The notes beneath the pieces were generated by a model. The model saw only the letters and a list, made by a program, of their open reading frames with translations, was not told where the DNA came from and did no database searches. From NCBI GenBank assembly GCA_022651245.1, contig JALCQM010000030.1, forward strand, positions 1 to 35,551: a stretch of DNA of 35,551 nt, read 5' to 3'. Each line of letters starts with the position of its first letter. Position 1 is the stretch's first letter. The stretch is from Lactobacillus sp. GTDB taxonomy: Bacteria > Bacillota > Bacilli > Lactobacillales > Lactobacillaceae. The position numbers and the translations under genes were made by a program. Shown piece by piece: positions 7,564 through 16,197 of this stretch.

Positions 7564-9696
7564 TTGGAAAAGATTTCTTTAGCGTCAGGTCACTTAAACT
7601 TAGACTTTATCGTCCAAAATGACGGTAAAGTGTCACTGGTTAATTTTTCTACTGAAAACCATGTGAATTCTTTATTACAGGTCAATCCTAATGAACAAAA
7701 TAGTGCATACAATGTGATGCAGCCTATTGAAGTTAAAGTTACGGGAATAAACTCACCTGCTGAAACTCACGGACCTAAGTATTCTCTGTCTGCACCGAGC
7801 TATCGATTAATGTATGTTAAGCATACTTTGGTGACTAACGATGCAGGTCAGTTACTAACGCTTGTGCAACAGGATAAACCTACCGGGTTGCAAACTAAGA
7901 CATACTATCAGACTTATACCGACTTGGATATTGTGCGAGTGTGGTCTGAACTCGAAAATGTGGGTTCTCAAACTCTGGGCATCGAGTATGTCTCGTCATT
8001 TTCTTATATTGGTATTGATCAAGCCGGAGCGTTACCGGCAGCGGATAAATTGAATGTATGGTTACCGCATAATGCCTGGCAAAAAGAGTTGAATTGGCAA
8101 CAGTATAGTTTGGCTGAACTGGGAATGAGCAATGTTCAAGGCGATAAAAGGCGCAGTTCCAATTTAATCCAGGTCGCTAATACGGGAAATTGGTCAACAA
8201 AGCATTTCTTACCTGAGGCTGTTTTAGAAAATAAGGAAACAGACCAAGTCTATTTCTGGCAAATTGAGCAAAATGGTTCATGGTGTTGGGAAATTGGTGA
8301 TCAAGATGGACAGCTGTATTTGAAGGCAAGTGGTCCAACTGAGCAAGAGTCTGGTTGGTGGCACGCGCTGGCTCCGGGAGGAAAATTCTCAACAGTGAAA
8401 GTCGCAGCAGGACAGACCATTGGTGATTATCAAGCAGCTTTGCAGACTTTAGTGCAATATCGTCGTCGTATTCGGCGTCCTAATAAGGATGACGAGCAGT
8501 TGCCGGTTATTTTTAACGATTACATGAACTCACTTTTCGGGGATCCTACGACTGCAAAAGAAATTCCAATGATTGAAAAGGCTGCTGAGGCTGGATGTGA
8601 ATACTATTGTATTGATTGTGGTTGGTATGATAAAGGTTACTGGTGGGATACCGTTGGCGAGTGGCAGGAGTCCAAAGAAAGGTTTCCTAACGGTCTTAAA
8701 GAGTTAACCAATCTAATCAAAGAAAAAGGGATGGTTCCTGGGCTTTGGTTAGAACTTGAGGTTATGGGAATTAACGGTGAGCGGTATCGACAATCGCCAC
8801 AGAACTGGTTTTTCCAACGGCATGGGCAGACCGTTTTTGATAGAAGCCGAGCGCAGTTGGACTTTAGAAACCCGGAGGTGCGAGCATATTGTACAGACGT
8901 TGTTGATAGGCTGATCCGTGACTACGGAATTGGATATATCAAGATGGATTACAACATAGATGTTGGCATTGGCACTGATTATAAGGCGGATAGTAGTGGC
9001 CAAGGTCTATTAGAGCATAACCGTGCCTACCTCAAGTGGCTTGACCGAATCTTTGCACGCTATCCTGATCTTGTGATTGAAAATTGTTCTAGTGGTGGTT
9101 TACGGATGGATTATGCGATGCTGTCTCGTTACAGCATTCAGTCAACTAGTGATCAAGAGGATTATCGTCACTATGCGACTATCGCGAGCAATGCAGCTTC
9201 TGGAGTTAACTCAGAACAAGCCGCAATCTGGTCGTATCCGATGGTTGATGCAACAGATGAAGCCGTCATTTTTAATATGACTAATGCGTTATTACACCGG
9301 ATTCATCAAAGCGGTCACTTAGCTAATCTTAGTTCGAAGCATTTTAATTTGGTCAAAAAAGGAATATCTGCATATAAAGAAATTCGTCCACACATCAAGA
9401 ATAGTTTGCCAGTATGGCCGCTTGGCTTAGCAACGTATGAGGATCAATGGCTAGCATATGGTGAAATGGATGAAGAAAATCAGGTGCTTTATTTAGCAGT
9501 TTGGCGGAGAGAAAGTGCAGATGCGCAGCAAGTTTTACCACTGGAGATGCTGCGTGGAAAGCCGATAAAGGTCACGCAAGTTTATCCCGATCAGGCTGAA
9601 TATTCATCGACGGTTCACTGGAATGAAGCTTCAGGGTTGTTGACTGTAACTCTTCCCGAAACTGTTTGTGCACGGGTATATCGGGTTGAATACTAG
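7564..9696 (+). CDS. GH36 family glycosidase (alpha-galactosidase type; arabinopyranosidase possible)
   Basis: This is a 710-residue cytoplasmic glycoside hydrolase starting at TTG 7564, after ggggg at 5-8 nt. The N-terminal beta-sandwich is followed by a (beta/alpha)8 barrel from about residue 310. Barrel motifs are IDCGWY (350-355), the WLELEVMG strand, IKMDYN with the likely nucleophile Asp462, ENCSSGG, and TSDQEDY with the likely acid/base Asp530. There is no signal peptide, so it acts on imported sugar. In ordinary GH36 alpha-galactosidases the pocket motif is DDGWF, whose two Asp bind the galactose O4 and O6. Here the second is Cys352. With arabinose genes on both sides, release of beta-L-arabinopyranose, which is galactose without C6, is an attractive alternative. 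Family call is firm; substrate is open. Confidence 0.85.
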   Translation: MEKISLASGHLNLDFIVQNDGKVSLVNFSTENHVNSLLQVNPNEQNSAYNVMQPIEVKVTGINSPAETHGPKYSLSAPSYRLMYVKHTLVTNDAGQLLTLVQQDKPTGLQTKTYYQTYTDLDIVRVWSELENVGSQTLGIEYVSSFSYIGIDQAGALPAADKLNVWLPHNAWQKELNWQQYSLAELGMSNVQGDKRRSSNLIQVANTGNWSTKHFLPEAVLENKETDQVYFWQIEQNGSWCWEIGDQDGQLYLKASGPTEQESGWWHALAPGGKFSTVKVAAGQTIGDYQAALQTLVQYRRRIRRPNKDDEQLPVIFNDYMNSLFGDPTTAKEIPMIEKAAEAGCEYYCIDCGWYDKGYWWDTVGEWQESKERFPNGLKELTNLIKEKGMVPGLWLELEVMGINGERYRQSPQNWFFQRHGQTVFDRSRAQLDFRNPEVRAYCTDVVDRLIRDYGIGYIKMDYNIDVGIGTDYKADSSGQGLLEHNRAYLKWLDRIFARYPDLVIENCSSGGLRMDYAMLSRYSIQSTSDQEDYRHYATIASNAASGVNSEQAAIWSYPMVDATDEAVIFNMTNALLHRIHQSGHLANLSSKHFNLVKKGISAYKEIRPHIKNSLPVWPLGLATYEDQWLAYGEMDEENQVLYLAVWRRESADAQQVLPLEMLRGKPIKVTQVYPDQAEYSSTVHWNEASGLLTVTLPETVCARVYRVEY

Positions 9697-9806
9697 TCTT
9701 GTAGCGTGTGGCTGGAGGTCACGCTATCAACGTAATGGTTGTGTTCGCCGGGAATTGGTACGATAAGTAAACCATTAGCAAATTCGCTCGATCGAAATTA
9801 GTAGCT
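9697..9806. other. Intergenic region with inverted repeat and AraR-like half-site
   Basis: TAATGGTT (9733-9740) and AACCATTA (9769-9776) form a spaced inverted repeat. Between them lies ATTGGTACGATAAGT (about 9754-9768), which resembles the araD operator with one base missing. It may be an AraR autoregulatory site; no clear -35/-10 pair accompanies it. Confidence 0.3.
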
Positions 9807-9851
9807 GCCCGGCTAGATGAATCGAACGGTTCATTCGACCGGGCTTTCTGT
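9807..9851 (+). terminator. Terminator after the GH36 gene
   Basis: GCCCGG (9807-9812) pairs with CCGGGC (9839-9844), with an inner ATGAA/TTCAT stem, followed by tttctgtt. It separates the transporter-glycosidase operon from araR. Confidence 0.65.
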
Positions 9852-9925
9852 TACAATTATTGCGGAAAACGAAAAGATAATGTGCTACTAGCGATAACAA
9901 TCGGACAAAGTGAGTGGGATTGAAT

Positions 9926-11014
9926 ATGGAGAAAAAATATCAGACAGTAAATCGAGTAATTCAGTCGTGGATTGCGGATGGTGAATATAAAGAAAATGAA
10001 AAGCTACCCACAGAATCTGACCTGATGAAACGATTTGAAGTGAGTCGGCATACAGTTCGTAAAGCCTTGGCTGATTTAGAGACTGATGGTATCGTCTACC
10101 GCATCCAGGGTGGAGGTACCTATGTTAGAGGGCTAGAGCCGCGTTTGCCGAAATTGGCTGAGCGTAATGCTGTAGGCGTAATGGCCACTCACTTGAATGA
10201 TTATATTTTCCCCTCTATTATCGCCGGTATCGAACGGATATTGAGTCAAGACGCGACATCGCTGGTGTTAAGTAGTACGCAAAATGACGAGATGATTGAA
10301 GCGCAAAGTATTACAAAGCTCAGTAATATTAATGGATTGATTGTCGAACCGGCGCGTAGTGCTTTTATTATCAAAAATGAACCACGATTTGCTGAATTAA
10401 GCGCACAAAACATCCCAATTGTGACGATAAACGCAAAGTTTAAACAGCTGGCCACCCCATATTTTGTGATGGATGATTTTTCAGGCGGTAAATTAGCCGC
10501 GGAGTATATCCTGAAAAATAACCATCGACATATACTAGGTATCTTTAAAAACGATGATCAACAGGGCGTAGATCGGCTTGAAGGGTTCACCTATGCGCTT
10601 CAAGCATTTGATATTGAAGATGTCACGGCGACGTTATTTTATCAGTCAAGTACACCACAAGAAAAAATTGGGGCGAAGTTACAATCTATCTTGTCAGGAG
10701 CTGATCGCCCTACAGCAATCGTGTGCTATAACGACCAGATGGCGGTTTTAGCGTATAACACCGCACAGACGTTAGGGGTTAAGGTACCACAAGACTTGTC
10801 AATTATCGGGTTTGATAACTCTTCATTGGCAAGTGGATATGGGTTGCACCTTACCTCAGTTAATCATCCAAAAGCTCAGATGGGTGAGGATGCTGCTGAT
10901 TTAATTTTAAAGATGATTAAAGAACCGAACAAAGAATTTATGAATATGTCAAAAGTATACGCACCAGAGCTAGTTATCGGCGATTCAGTGCGACGTTTAC
11001 CGGATTCAGAATGA
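9926..11014 (+). CDS. araR: Arabinose operon repressor AraR (GntR HTH + LacI-type sensor)
   Basis: This regulator binds operators of arabinose genes and releases DNA when L-arabinose binds. It has 362 residues counted from the ATG at 9926, the size of Bacillus subtilis AraR; GTG 9914 would add four residues. The N-terminal winged helix is GntR-like (YKENEKLPTESDLMKRFEVSRHTVRKAL, then IQGGGTYV). From about residue 75 a LacI/periplasmic-binding-like sensor domain follows (VGVMATHLNDYIFPSII, GLIVEP, MDDFSGGKLAAEYIL, TAIVCYNDQMA, IIGFDNSS). These blocks closely parallel B. subtilis AraR. It precedes araA by 50 nt and probably shares its transcript. Target-like sites are in the araD/transporter divergent region. 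Confidence 0.93.
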   Translation: MEKKYQTVNRVIQSWIADGEYKENEKLPTESDLMKRFEVSRHTVRKALADLETDGIVYRIQGGGTYVRGLEPRLPKLAERNAVGVMATHLNDYIFPSIIAGIERILSQDATSLVLSSTQNDEMIEAQSITKLSNINGLIVEPARSAFIIKNEPRFAELSAQNIPIVTINAKFKQLATPYFVMDDFSGGKLAAEYILKNNHRHILGIFKNDDQQGVDRLEGFTYALQAFDIEDVTATLFYQSSTPQEKIGAKLQSILSGADRPTAIVCYNDQMAVLAYNTAQTLGVKVPQDLSIIGFDNSSLASGYGLHLTSVNHPKAQMGEDAADLILKMIKEPNKEFMNMSKVYAPELVIGDSVRRLPDSE

Positions 11015-11064
11015 TTTTTACGGGATTTTATTTCGGATGAATATAGGTGTTAAGGAGTGAGTGA

Positions 11065-12492
11065 ATGATGTTAGTAGTGCCAAAGTATAAATTCTGGTTT
11101 ATCGTTGGGAGCCAAGCCTTGTACGGCGAAGATGACCTCAAGGTGGTTGAAAAGGATGCTAAGCAGCTCGTGGCAGCGCTGAATGAAGCGGGAACCTTAC
11201 CATACCCAGTTGAGTTTAAAGAAGTGGCGATCGATGCCCAAACGATTACTCAAGGAATGAAGGATGCTAACTTTAACGATGAGGTCGCGGGGGTAATTAC
11301 TTGGATGCACACGTTCTCTCCAGCTAAGAACTGGATTCGGGGAACAAAATTGTTACAAAAACCGTTGCTGCATCTAGCCACACAATTTCGTGAAGATATT
11401 CCATGGGATACGATCGATATGGATTATATGAACCTTAATCAAAGTGCCCACGGGGATCGCGAGTATGGGTTTATCAACGCACGTCTACGTAAACATAATA
11501 AGGTTGTTTATGGCTTTTGGGGGAGTGGCGAAGTTCAACAAGAAATTGCTGACTGGATGGATGTGGCCGTGGGTTACAACGAAAGCTTTAACATCAAAGT
11601 GGCACGCTTCGGAGACAACATGCGCAACGTTGCGGTTACTGAAGGTGATAAGGTCGAAGCGCAGATTCAATTCGGTTGGACGGTGGATTATTTCGGCATT
11701 GGTGATTTAGTCGAAGAGATATCTCATGTCACTGAAGAAGAAATCGATACGGAGTACGCTGACTTAGAGCAACGCTACGATTTAGTCGTTGGTGATAATG
11801 ACCCAGACTTCTTCGAAGCACATGTTCGCTACCAACTGAAAGAAAAGATAGCAATGGAGCGCTTCTTTAAGCGCGGCGGCTATACCGCTTTCACGACGAA
11901 CTTCGAAGATCTTTGGGGGATTAAACAACTCCAAGGCTTAGCAGTGCAGTTACTCAATCGGGAAGGTTATGGCTTTGCTGGCGAGGGCGACTGGAAAACC
12001 GCGGCGCTCGATCGTTTGTTGAAGATTGTGGGCCATAATGAAACCACTGGTTTTATGGAAGACTACACGTTAGATTTGCGTCCTGGCCATGAGGTGATTT
12101 TAGGTTCTCACATGCTGGAAGTAGACCCAACGTTGGCAACAACGAAGCCGCGGGTTGAAGTTCATCCATTTGGGATTGGTGATCGTGAGGATCCAGCCCG
12201 GCTGGTCTTTGATGGTCAAGTCGGTGACGGTATCGATGTGACGATCTCTGATTTTGGAGATGAGTACCGCATGATCGGCTACGCGGTTGACGCTAAAGCC
12301 GCAGAGGCACCAGCACCTAAGCTACCTGTGGCACGGCAGTTGTGGACGCCTAAGTCAGGTTTAAAGGTGGGGGCGACTCAGTGGATTGAAAATGGCGGAG
12401 GGCATCACACCGTCTTCTCCACGAAGGTTACGCCTCAGCAAGTGCGTGATTTGGCGACGATGTTTGATCTGAAGTACATCGATATCAAATGA
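11065..12492 (+). CDS. araA: L-arabinose isomerase
   Basis: This enzyme isomerises L-arabinose to L-ribulose, and D-galactose to tagatose as a known side activity, in the cytoplasm with Mn2+. It has 475 residues, the normal length. The opening [16 protein letters not shown] is diagnostic. The four metal-ligand regions are visible: EGDWKTAA (Glu), FMEDYTLDL (Glu), GSHMLEVDP (His), and GGGHHTVFS (His) near the C-terminus. Two consecutive ATGs (11065, 11068) follow taaggag, and either could be used. It follows araR closely without a separate promoter that I can see. A terminator-like hairpin follows it before araB, so araB may be expressed at a lower level. Confidence 0.97.
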   Translation: MMLVVPKYKFWFIVGSQALYGEDDLKVVEKDAKQLVAALNEAGTLPYPVEFKEVAIDAQTITQGMKDANFNDEVAGVITWMHTFSPAKNWIRGTKLLQKPLLHLATQFREDIPWDTIDMDYMNLNQSAHGDREYGFINARLRKHNKVVYGFWGSGEVQQEIADWMDVAVGYNESFNIKVARFGDNMRNVAVTEGDKVEAQIQFGWTVDYFGIGDLVEEISHVTEEEIDTEYADLEQRYDLVVGDNDPDFFEAHVRYQLKEKIAMERFFKRGGYTAFTTNFEDLWGIKQLQGLAVQLLNREGYGFAGEGDWKTAALDRLLKIVGHNETTGFMEDYTLDLRPGHEVILGSHMLEVDPTLATTKPRVEVHPFGIGDREDPARLVFDGQVGDGIDVTISDFGDEYRMIGYAVDAKAAEAPAPKLPVARQLWTPKSGLKVGATQWIENGGGHHTVFSTKVTPQQVRDLATMFDLKYIDIK

Positions 12493-12497
12493 TGAAC

Positions 12498-12548
12498 AGG
12501 CGACCTGGTCAGGACTCCGTGGGGTCTGGCTAAGTCGCCTATTTTCTC
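12498..12548 (+). terminator. Terminator-like hairpin between araA and araB
   Basis: AGGCGAC (12498-12504) pairs with GTCGCCT (12534-12540) around a 29-nt loop, followed by attttct. The stem is short, so partial read-through into araB is likely. Confidence 0.5.
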
Positions 12549-12552
12549 GAGA

Positions 12553-12566
12553 TCAACAATTGTTGA
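12553..12566. promoter_or_regulatory. Perfect 14-bp palindrome upstream of araB
   Basis: TCAACAATTGTTGA is a perfect palindrome about 46 nt before the araB start. It could be an operator for an unidentified regulator; it does not resemble the AraR box. Confidence 0.3.
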
Positions 12567-12611
12567 GCGGCACGCAACGGTAACCAGCTTCAAGATAAAG
12601 GAGTGATGATG

Positions 12612-14228
12612 ATGGGAATCAATCCAAGTCAAGAGATTCAATCTGGAACTGCAACGTTAGGGATTGAGTTAGGCTCGACCAATATCAAAGCGGTTTTGAT
12701 TGGTAGTGACTTTACGACATTAGCCAGTGGTAGTTTTGGGTGGGAAAATCAGTTTATCAAGGGAAATTGGACTTACGCACTCGACCAAGTATGGACTGGA
12801 ATTCAAAGTAGCTACAGGGTTTTGCGGCAGCAGGTACAAGATCAGTATGGTGTCGCGTTGACTCGCGTTGGCGGTATCGGTATCAGTGCGATGATGCATG
12901 GGTATTTGGCTTTTGATCAGGAGGGAACGCAGCTTGTACCGTTTCGTACCTGGCGTAATAATACGACCGCCCAGGCGGCGGATGCCTTAACCACGGCACT
13001 TGGTTTTAATATTCCGCAGCGTTGGAGTATCGCGCATTTTTATCAGGCAGTCTTGAACCAAGAAGCGCATGTACCAGAAGTGGCCTTCTTCACGACACTA
13101 GCTGGATACGTCCACTGGCAATTGTCGGGTAAGAAGGTTTTAGGAATCGGTGATGCGTCTGGGATGTTTCCGATTGATTCACAAATCAAGGGCTATGATG
13201 CCCATATGCTGGCAATAGTTGATGATCTGCTACATCAACATAACTTACCACAGGCGCATGTTGTTGATTTGATGCCAAAGCCGCTTGTGGCGGGTACTAT
13301 CGCTGGAAAGCTAACGCCTGCTGGGGCAAAATTACTGGATGTCAGTGGACACTTAACAGCAGGTGCCGTGATGGCGCCCCCCGAAGGTGATGCTGGAACG
13401 GGTATGACCGGAACTAACGCAGTGCGTGAGCGTACCGGAAATATTTCGGCAGGGACATCGGCATTTTCCATGGTGGTATTGGAGCGGCCACTTCAAGCCG
13501 TGTACCGCGATATTGACTTAGTCACCACCCCTGAAGGCGCTGCCGTCGCAATGGTTCATGCGAATAACTGCACCTCTGATATTAATGCCTGGGTCGACTT
13601 GTTCAAACAATTCGCAGACCTGATTGGTGCTGATTTGGAACCCAATGAGTTATATGGTCAGTTGTTTAACGTCAGTGCTACCGGTGATGCGGATTGTGGT
13701 GGCCTGCTGAACTACGCCTATTTATCTGGGGAAAATCTCACCCAAATCGAAGCTGGTCGGCCGCTATTTGTCCGGACACCGAACAGTCACTTTACTTTGG
13801 CAAATTTTATTAAGAGTCAGGTTTATTCCGCTTTTGCCCCACTGAAAATTGGAAATGATATTCTTGTCAAACAAGAGCATATTCCAACCGATATGATGGT
13901 TGCCCAAGGTGGTATCTTCCGGACACCGAAGATTGCACAGCAGATCTTAGCAGATGCTTTGAACACACCGATTACCGTTATGGCTAACGCCAGCGAAGGC
14001 GGCCCATGGGGGATGGCTGTCTTAGCGGCCTACGCTCAAGATTCGCGTGGGGCACACGATCTGGCCGATTACCTTGATCAACAAGTCTTTATCGACGCAC
14101 AAAGTACCACATTGGCACCGAAGCCATCCGGAGTTGCTGGGTATGACACATATATTCATGATTACCAAGTTGGACTAGCGGCAGAAATTGCGGCGCAAGC
14201 GGTAGGCGACTATCAAGCGTCGCGGTAG
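12612..14228 (+). CDS. araB: Ribulokinase (FGGY family)
   Basis: This enzyme phosphorylates L-ribulose to L-ribulose-5-phosphate, linking AraA to AraD. It is an FGGY carbohydrate kinase of about 538 residues with the N-terminal phosphate loop LGIELGSTNIKAVLIG, GISAMMHGYLAFD and FRTWRN in the sugar domain, GDASGMFP, and the C-terminal ATPase-side NASEGGPWGMAVLAAY. The start is GTG-ATG-ATG-ATG (12603-12614). With aaaggag at 12597-12603, the last ATG has the best spacing. The protein resembles the lactobacillus ribulokinase branch more than xylulokinases, but the strongest evidence is its place directly after araA. Confidence 0.85.
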   Translation: MGINPSQEIQSGTATLGIELGSTNIKAVLIGSDFTTLASGSFGWENQFIKGNWTYALDQVWTGIQSSYRVLRQQVQDQYGVALTRVGGIGISAMMHGYLAFDQEGTQLVPFRTWRNNTTAQAADALTTALGFNIPQRWSIAHFYQAVLNQEAHVPEVAFFTTLAGYVHWQLSGKKVLGIGDASGMFPIDSQIKGYDAHMLAIVDDLLHQHNLPQAHVVDLMPKPLVAGTIAGKLTPAGAKLLDVSGHLTAGAVMAPPEGDAGTGMTGTNAVRERTGNISAGTSAFSMVVLERPLQAVYRDIDLVTTPEGAAVAMVHANNCTSDINAWVDLFKQFADLIGADLEPNELYGQLFNVSATGDADCGGLLNYAYLSGENLTQIEAGRPLFVRTPNSHFTLANFIKSQVYSAFAPLKIGNDILVKQEHIPTDMMVAQGGIFRTPKIAQQILADALNTPITVMANASEGGPWGMAVLAAYAQDSRGAHDLADYLDQQVFIDAQSTTLAPKPSGVAGYDTYIHDYQVGLAAEIAAQAVGDYQASR

Positions 14229-14229
14229 A

Positions 14230-14272
14230 GCATAATAAAAACGACCTCGTCATGAGGTCGTTTTTATTATGC
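14230..14272. terminator. Bidirectional terminator between araB and fsa
   Basis: A perfect 19-bp inverted repeat (14230-14248 with 14254-14272) has a 5-nt loop. T5 and A5 runs lie inside the arms, so it works for both convergent genes. The fsa stop codon (14267-14269) lies inside the stem. Confidence 0.9.
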
Positions 14273-14953
14273 TTGCAGGTTAGCAACGGTACTATCTGCG
14301 CCAAAGATTGTCTCCCAGTCACTGGTAAAGTCGCTCACGGCCTTGTCAATCGCGGGCATTCCTAGTGCGGATTGTAAAATATCGACACCCATTGTGGCAG
14401 CCTGAGCGCCGTTTTCAAAGGCTTCTGTGACCTGATTGACGTTATGAAAGCTAGCAGCCAAAATTTTGGTTTGGGCATGTGTCGTGGCAATCAGGTGGGC
14501 AAAATTGGCGACGGCATCGGCGGCATCAATATTCATATTTTGCATGCGGTTGTAGTAGGGGGCAATATAATCTGCGCCTGCCGCAATTGCGAGGTAGCCT
14601 TGAAATTTGGTGTAAATAGCGGTCGCGGTGACATTAATATTTTGTTCCTTGAGTTTCTTGATGACCTTCAAGCCATCCTCGGTCGTCGGGACCTTAATGT
14701 AGGTATGAGGATCGATACGATTAAGAATAGTATCGGCATCGGCCAGCATGGCATCAACACTTTGACCAACCACTTGGACGTGTAAGCTAGCGGATGCAGG
14801 CAATAGGTGGCGAATCTCACGCATATGGGCAAAAAAATCGATCTTGCCTTCTTTTTTGACGATGGAAGGATTAGAGGTAACACCAGCTAGTGGCATGCTG
14901 GCAGCATAGCGTTTGATGTCTGGGATATGAACGGTGTCCAAAAGAAATTCCAT
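14267..14953 (-). CDS. fsa: Fructose-6-phosphate aldolase / small transaldolase
   Basis: This is a 228-residue single-domain transaldolase-like enzyme. It has the hallmarks of the FSA/TalC subfamily: MEFLLDTVHIPDIKR, LAGVTSNPSIVKKEG, the Schiff-base lysine in TYIKVPTTEDG, NVTATAIYTKFQGYLAIAAGADYIAPYYNRM, and ILAASFHNVNQV. In the family it either cleaves fructose-6-phosphate to dihydroxyacetone and glyceraldehyde-3-phosphate or acts as a transaldolase; motifs alone do not settle which. It lies 20 nt after the SorC-type regulator on the same strand and divergent from the sorbitol operon, whose product is fructose-6-phosphate. The context therefore favours a role in handling that product. Confidence 0.82.
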   Translation of the reverse strand: MEFLLDTVHIPDIKRYAASMPLAGVTSNPSIVKKEGKIDFFAHMREIRHLLPASASLHVQVVGQSVDAMLADADTILNRIDPHTYIKVPTTEDGLKVIKKLKEQNINVTATAIYTKFQGYLAIAAGADYIAPYYNRMQNMNIDAADAVANFAHLIATTHAQTKILAASFHNVNQVTEAFENGAQAATMGVDILQSALGMPAIDKAVSDFTSDWETIFGADSTVANLQA

Positions 14954-14973
14954 AATGTTTACCTTCTTTTTAA

Positions 14974-15912
14974 CTAAAATAGTGCGCGTGCGGTTTCTTC
15001 GTCTGTAATCAATGTATTAACGATAGCCATTGAGAGTAAGGCTTTGAGCGACGGCACCTTATTTTGAGAGCGAGCGACAGCGACGCTGATGGGGACTTTT
15101 TGTAATTGGGATAACGCAATTGCAATGGTTCGCTGTCGTAAAGACGGTGCGAGCAATTTACCGTGTTGGTCGAAGAACGTGCAACAGCAATCGCCGATGG
15201 CTTTTTGTTCTTTTAATAACATGATATCGGCTTCGGTCAGAAGATCTCGCCAATGGCTATTGGTGGCTTTGGCGAGTGGACCACCTACGCCGACAAATGC
15301 GATATCAAGATGTTGCCAGGCATTGGCAAGCTCTTGGAAGTAGCGTGCGTGCATGATGCCGTCCCGAAGGTAGCGACTTTCTTGAACGGCAGCGGCGTTG
15401 ATGTAGACACTAGTGCCCCCGAATTGACGCGCAAGGTCATAAACGATGGTGTTGACGTGATACTCTGCGTTGGCAGCGCTGGGGCCGCCGACTAACGGCA
15501 CAAAAATGGCGTTGGTGGTTTTGGGATGATCCAGTTGACCGACCATCTTAGCGAGAATGCTGCCCCAAGCAATTCCGACATGGTCGTTTGGCCGGATGAT
15601 TTGTTTGAGGTAGCGTGCACTTTCGTGGGCGAGTGCAGTTTCTTTGTCTTGCTCAGACATGTCGGTAGTGGTTGAGATCAAGTCAACGTTGCGCAGGCCG
15701 AAGCGTTCTTTAAGTTGTGCTTCTAAGGCTAACAGTTCTGTATCGGCACCAGCAATTTTAATTGAGATGATGCCTTCTTGGCGCGCGCGCGTTAAGAGCC
15801 GGCTAATGGTCGAGCGGCCTAAGTTTAGGGTTTCGGCTATTTCTTGTTGCGTTTGCCCTAAGATATAGTACTGATAAGCGACACGTGTCAGTAGATTTTG
15901 TTCAGATGCCAT
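14974..15912 (-). CDS. SorC/DeoR-type sugar-binding transcriptional regulator
   Basis: This 312-residue regulator has an N-terminal HTH (LTRVAYQYYILGQTQQEIAETLNLGRSTISRLLTRARQEGII) and a C-terminal SorC effector-binding domain that usually senses a phosphorylated sugar. Features include HVGIAWGSILAKMV, FVPLVGGPS, and the terminal region with ALSMAIVNTLITDEETA. The SD aaagagg precedes the ATG. It is co-directional with fsa and divergent from gutF. It may control fsa, the gut operon, or both. GutR and GutM are already dedicated gut regulators, so this second regulator is an unusual extra layer. Confidence 0.83.
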   Translation of the reverse strand: MASEQNLLTRVAYQYYILGQTQQEIAETLNLGRSTISRLLTRARQEGIISIKIAGADTELLALEAQLKERFGLRNVDLISTTTDMSEQDKETALAHESARYLKQIIRPNDHVGIAWGSILAKMVGQLDHPKTTNAIFVPLVGGPSAANAEYHVNTIVYDLARQFGGTSVYINAAAVQESRYLRDGIMHARYFQELANAWQHLDIAFVGVGGPLAKATNSHWRDLLTEADIMLLKEQKAIGDCCCTFFDQHGKLLAPSLRQRTIAIALSQLQKVPISVAVARSQNKVPSLKALLSMAIVNTLITDEETARALF

Positions 15913-15951
15913 ATGACAGCCTCTTTCTTGTGTTCGAACCCCTTTATCATA

Positions 15952-16084
15952 ACGGGGATGGCGAAGAAAATAAAACCGTTACCAAAGCGGGCTTAATCGT
16001 CTCGCAAGTGATATCCCCGTCAGCATAACCTTTTCGTAGTTTATTTTCACTTAAAAAACTCTCGCCTGCACATTTGTGCAGGCG
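15952..16084. promoter_or_regulatory. Regulatory structures between sorC-type gene and gutF
   Basis: Two structures stand out. ACGGGGAT (15952-15959) and ATCCCCGT (16013-16020) form a spaced inverted repeat, a possible paired regulator site. CGCCTGCAC (16063-16071) pairs with GTGCAGGCG (16076-16084). Read on the minus strand, this second hairpin is followed by agagttttttaag, so it could terminate or attenuate leftward transcription before the regulator gene. Confidence 0.5.
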
Positions 16085-16125
16085 TTAGTCAATCGTTTTA
16101 CATCACCGCCTGGAAAAAGAGTGAA

Positions 16126-16154
16126 TTAACCACCGCTTCAGTAAGCGCTAACAT
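16126..16154 (+). promoter_or_regulatory. gut operon promoter with cre site
   Basis: TTAACC (16126-16131), a 17-nt spacer and TAACAT (16149-16154) make a moderate promoter, consistent with dependence on an activator (GutR). AGTAAGCGCTAACA (16140-16153) fits the cre consensus TGWAARCGYTWNCW with one mismatch and covers the -10, suggesting CcpA repression. Confidence 0.6.
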
Positions 16155-16197
16155 TAATTTTGTTAAATGATGTTGCAAGAAAGGATGTTCACTCGAT

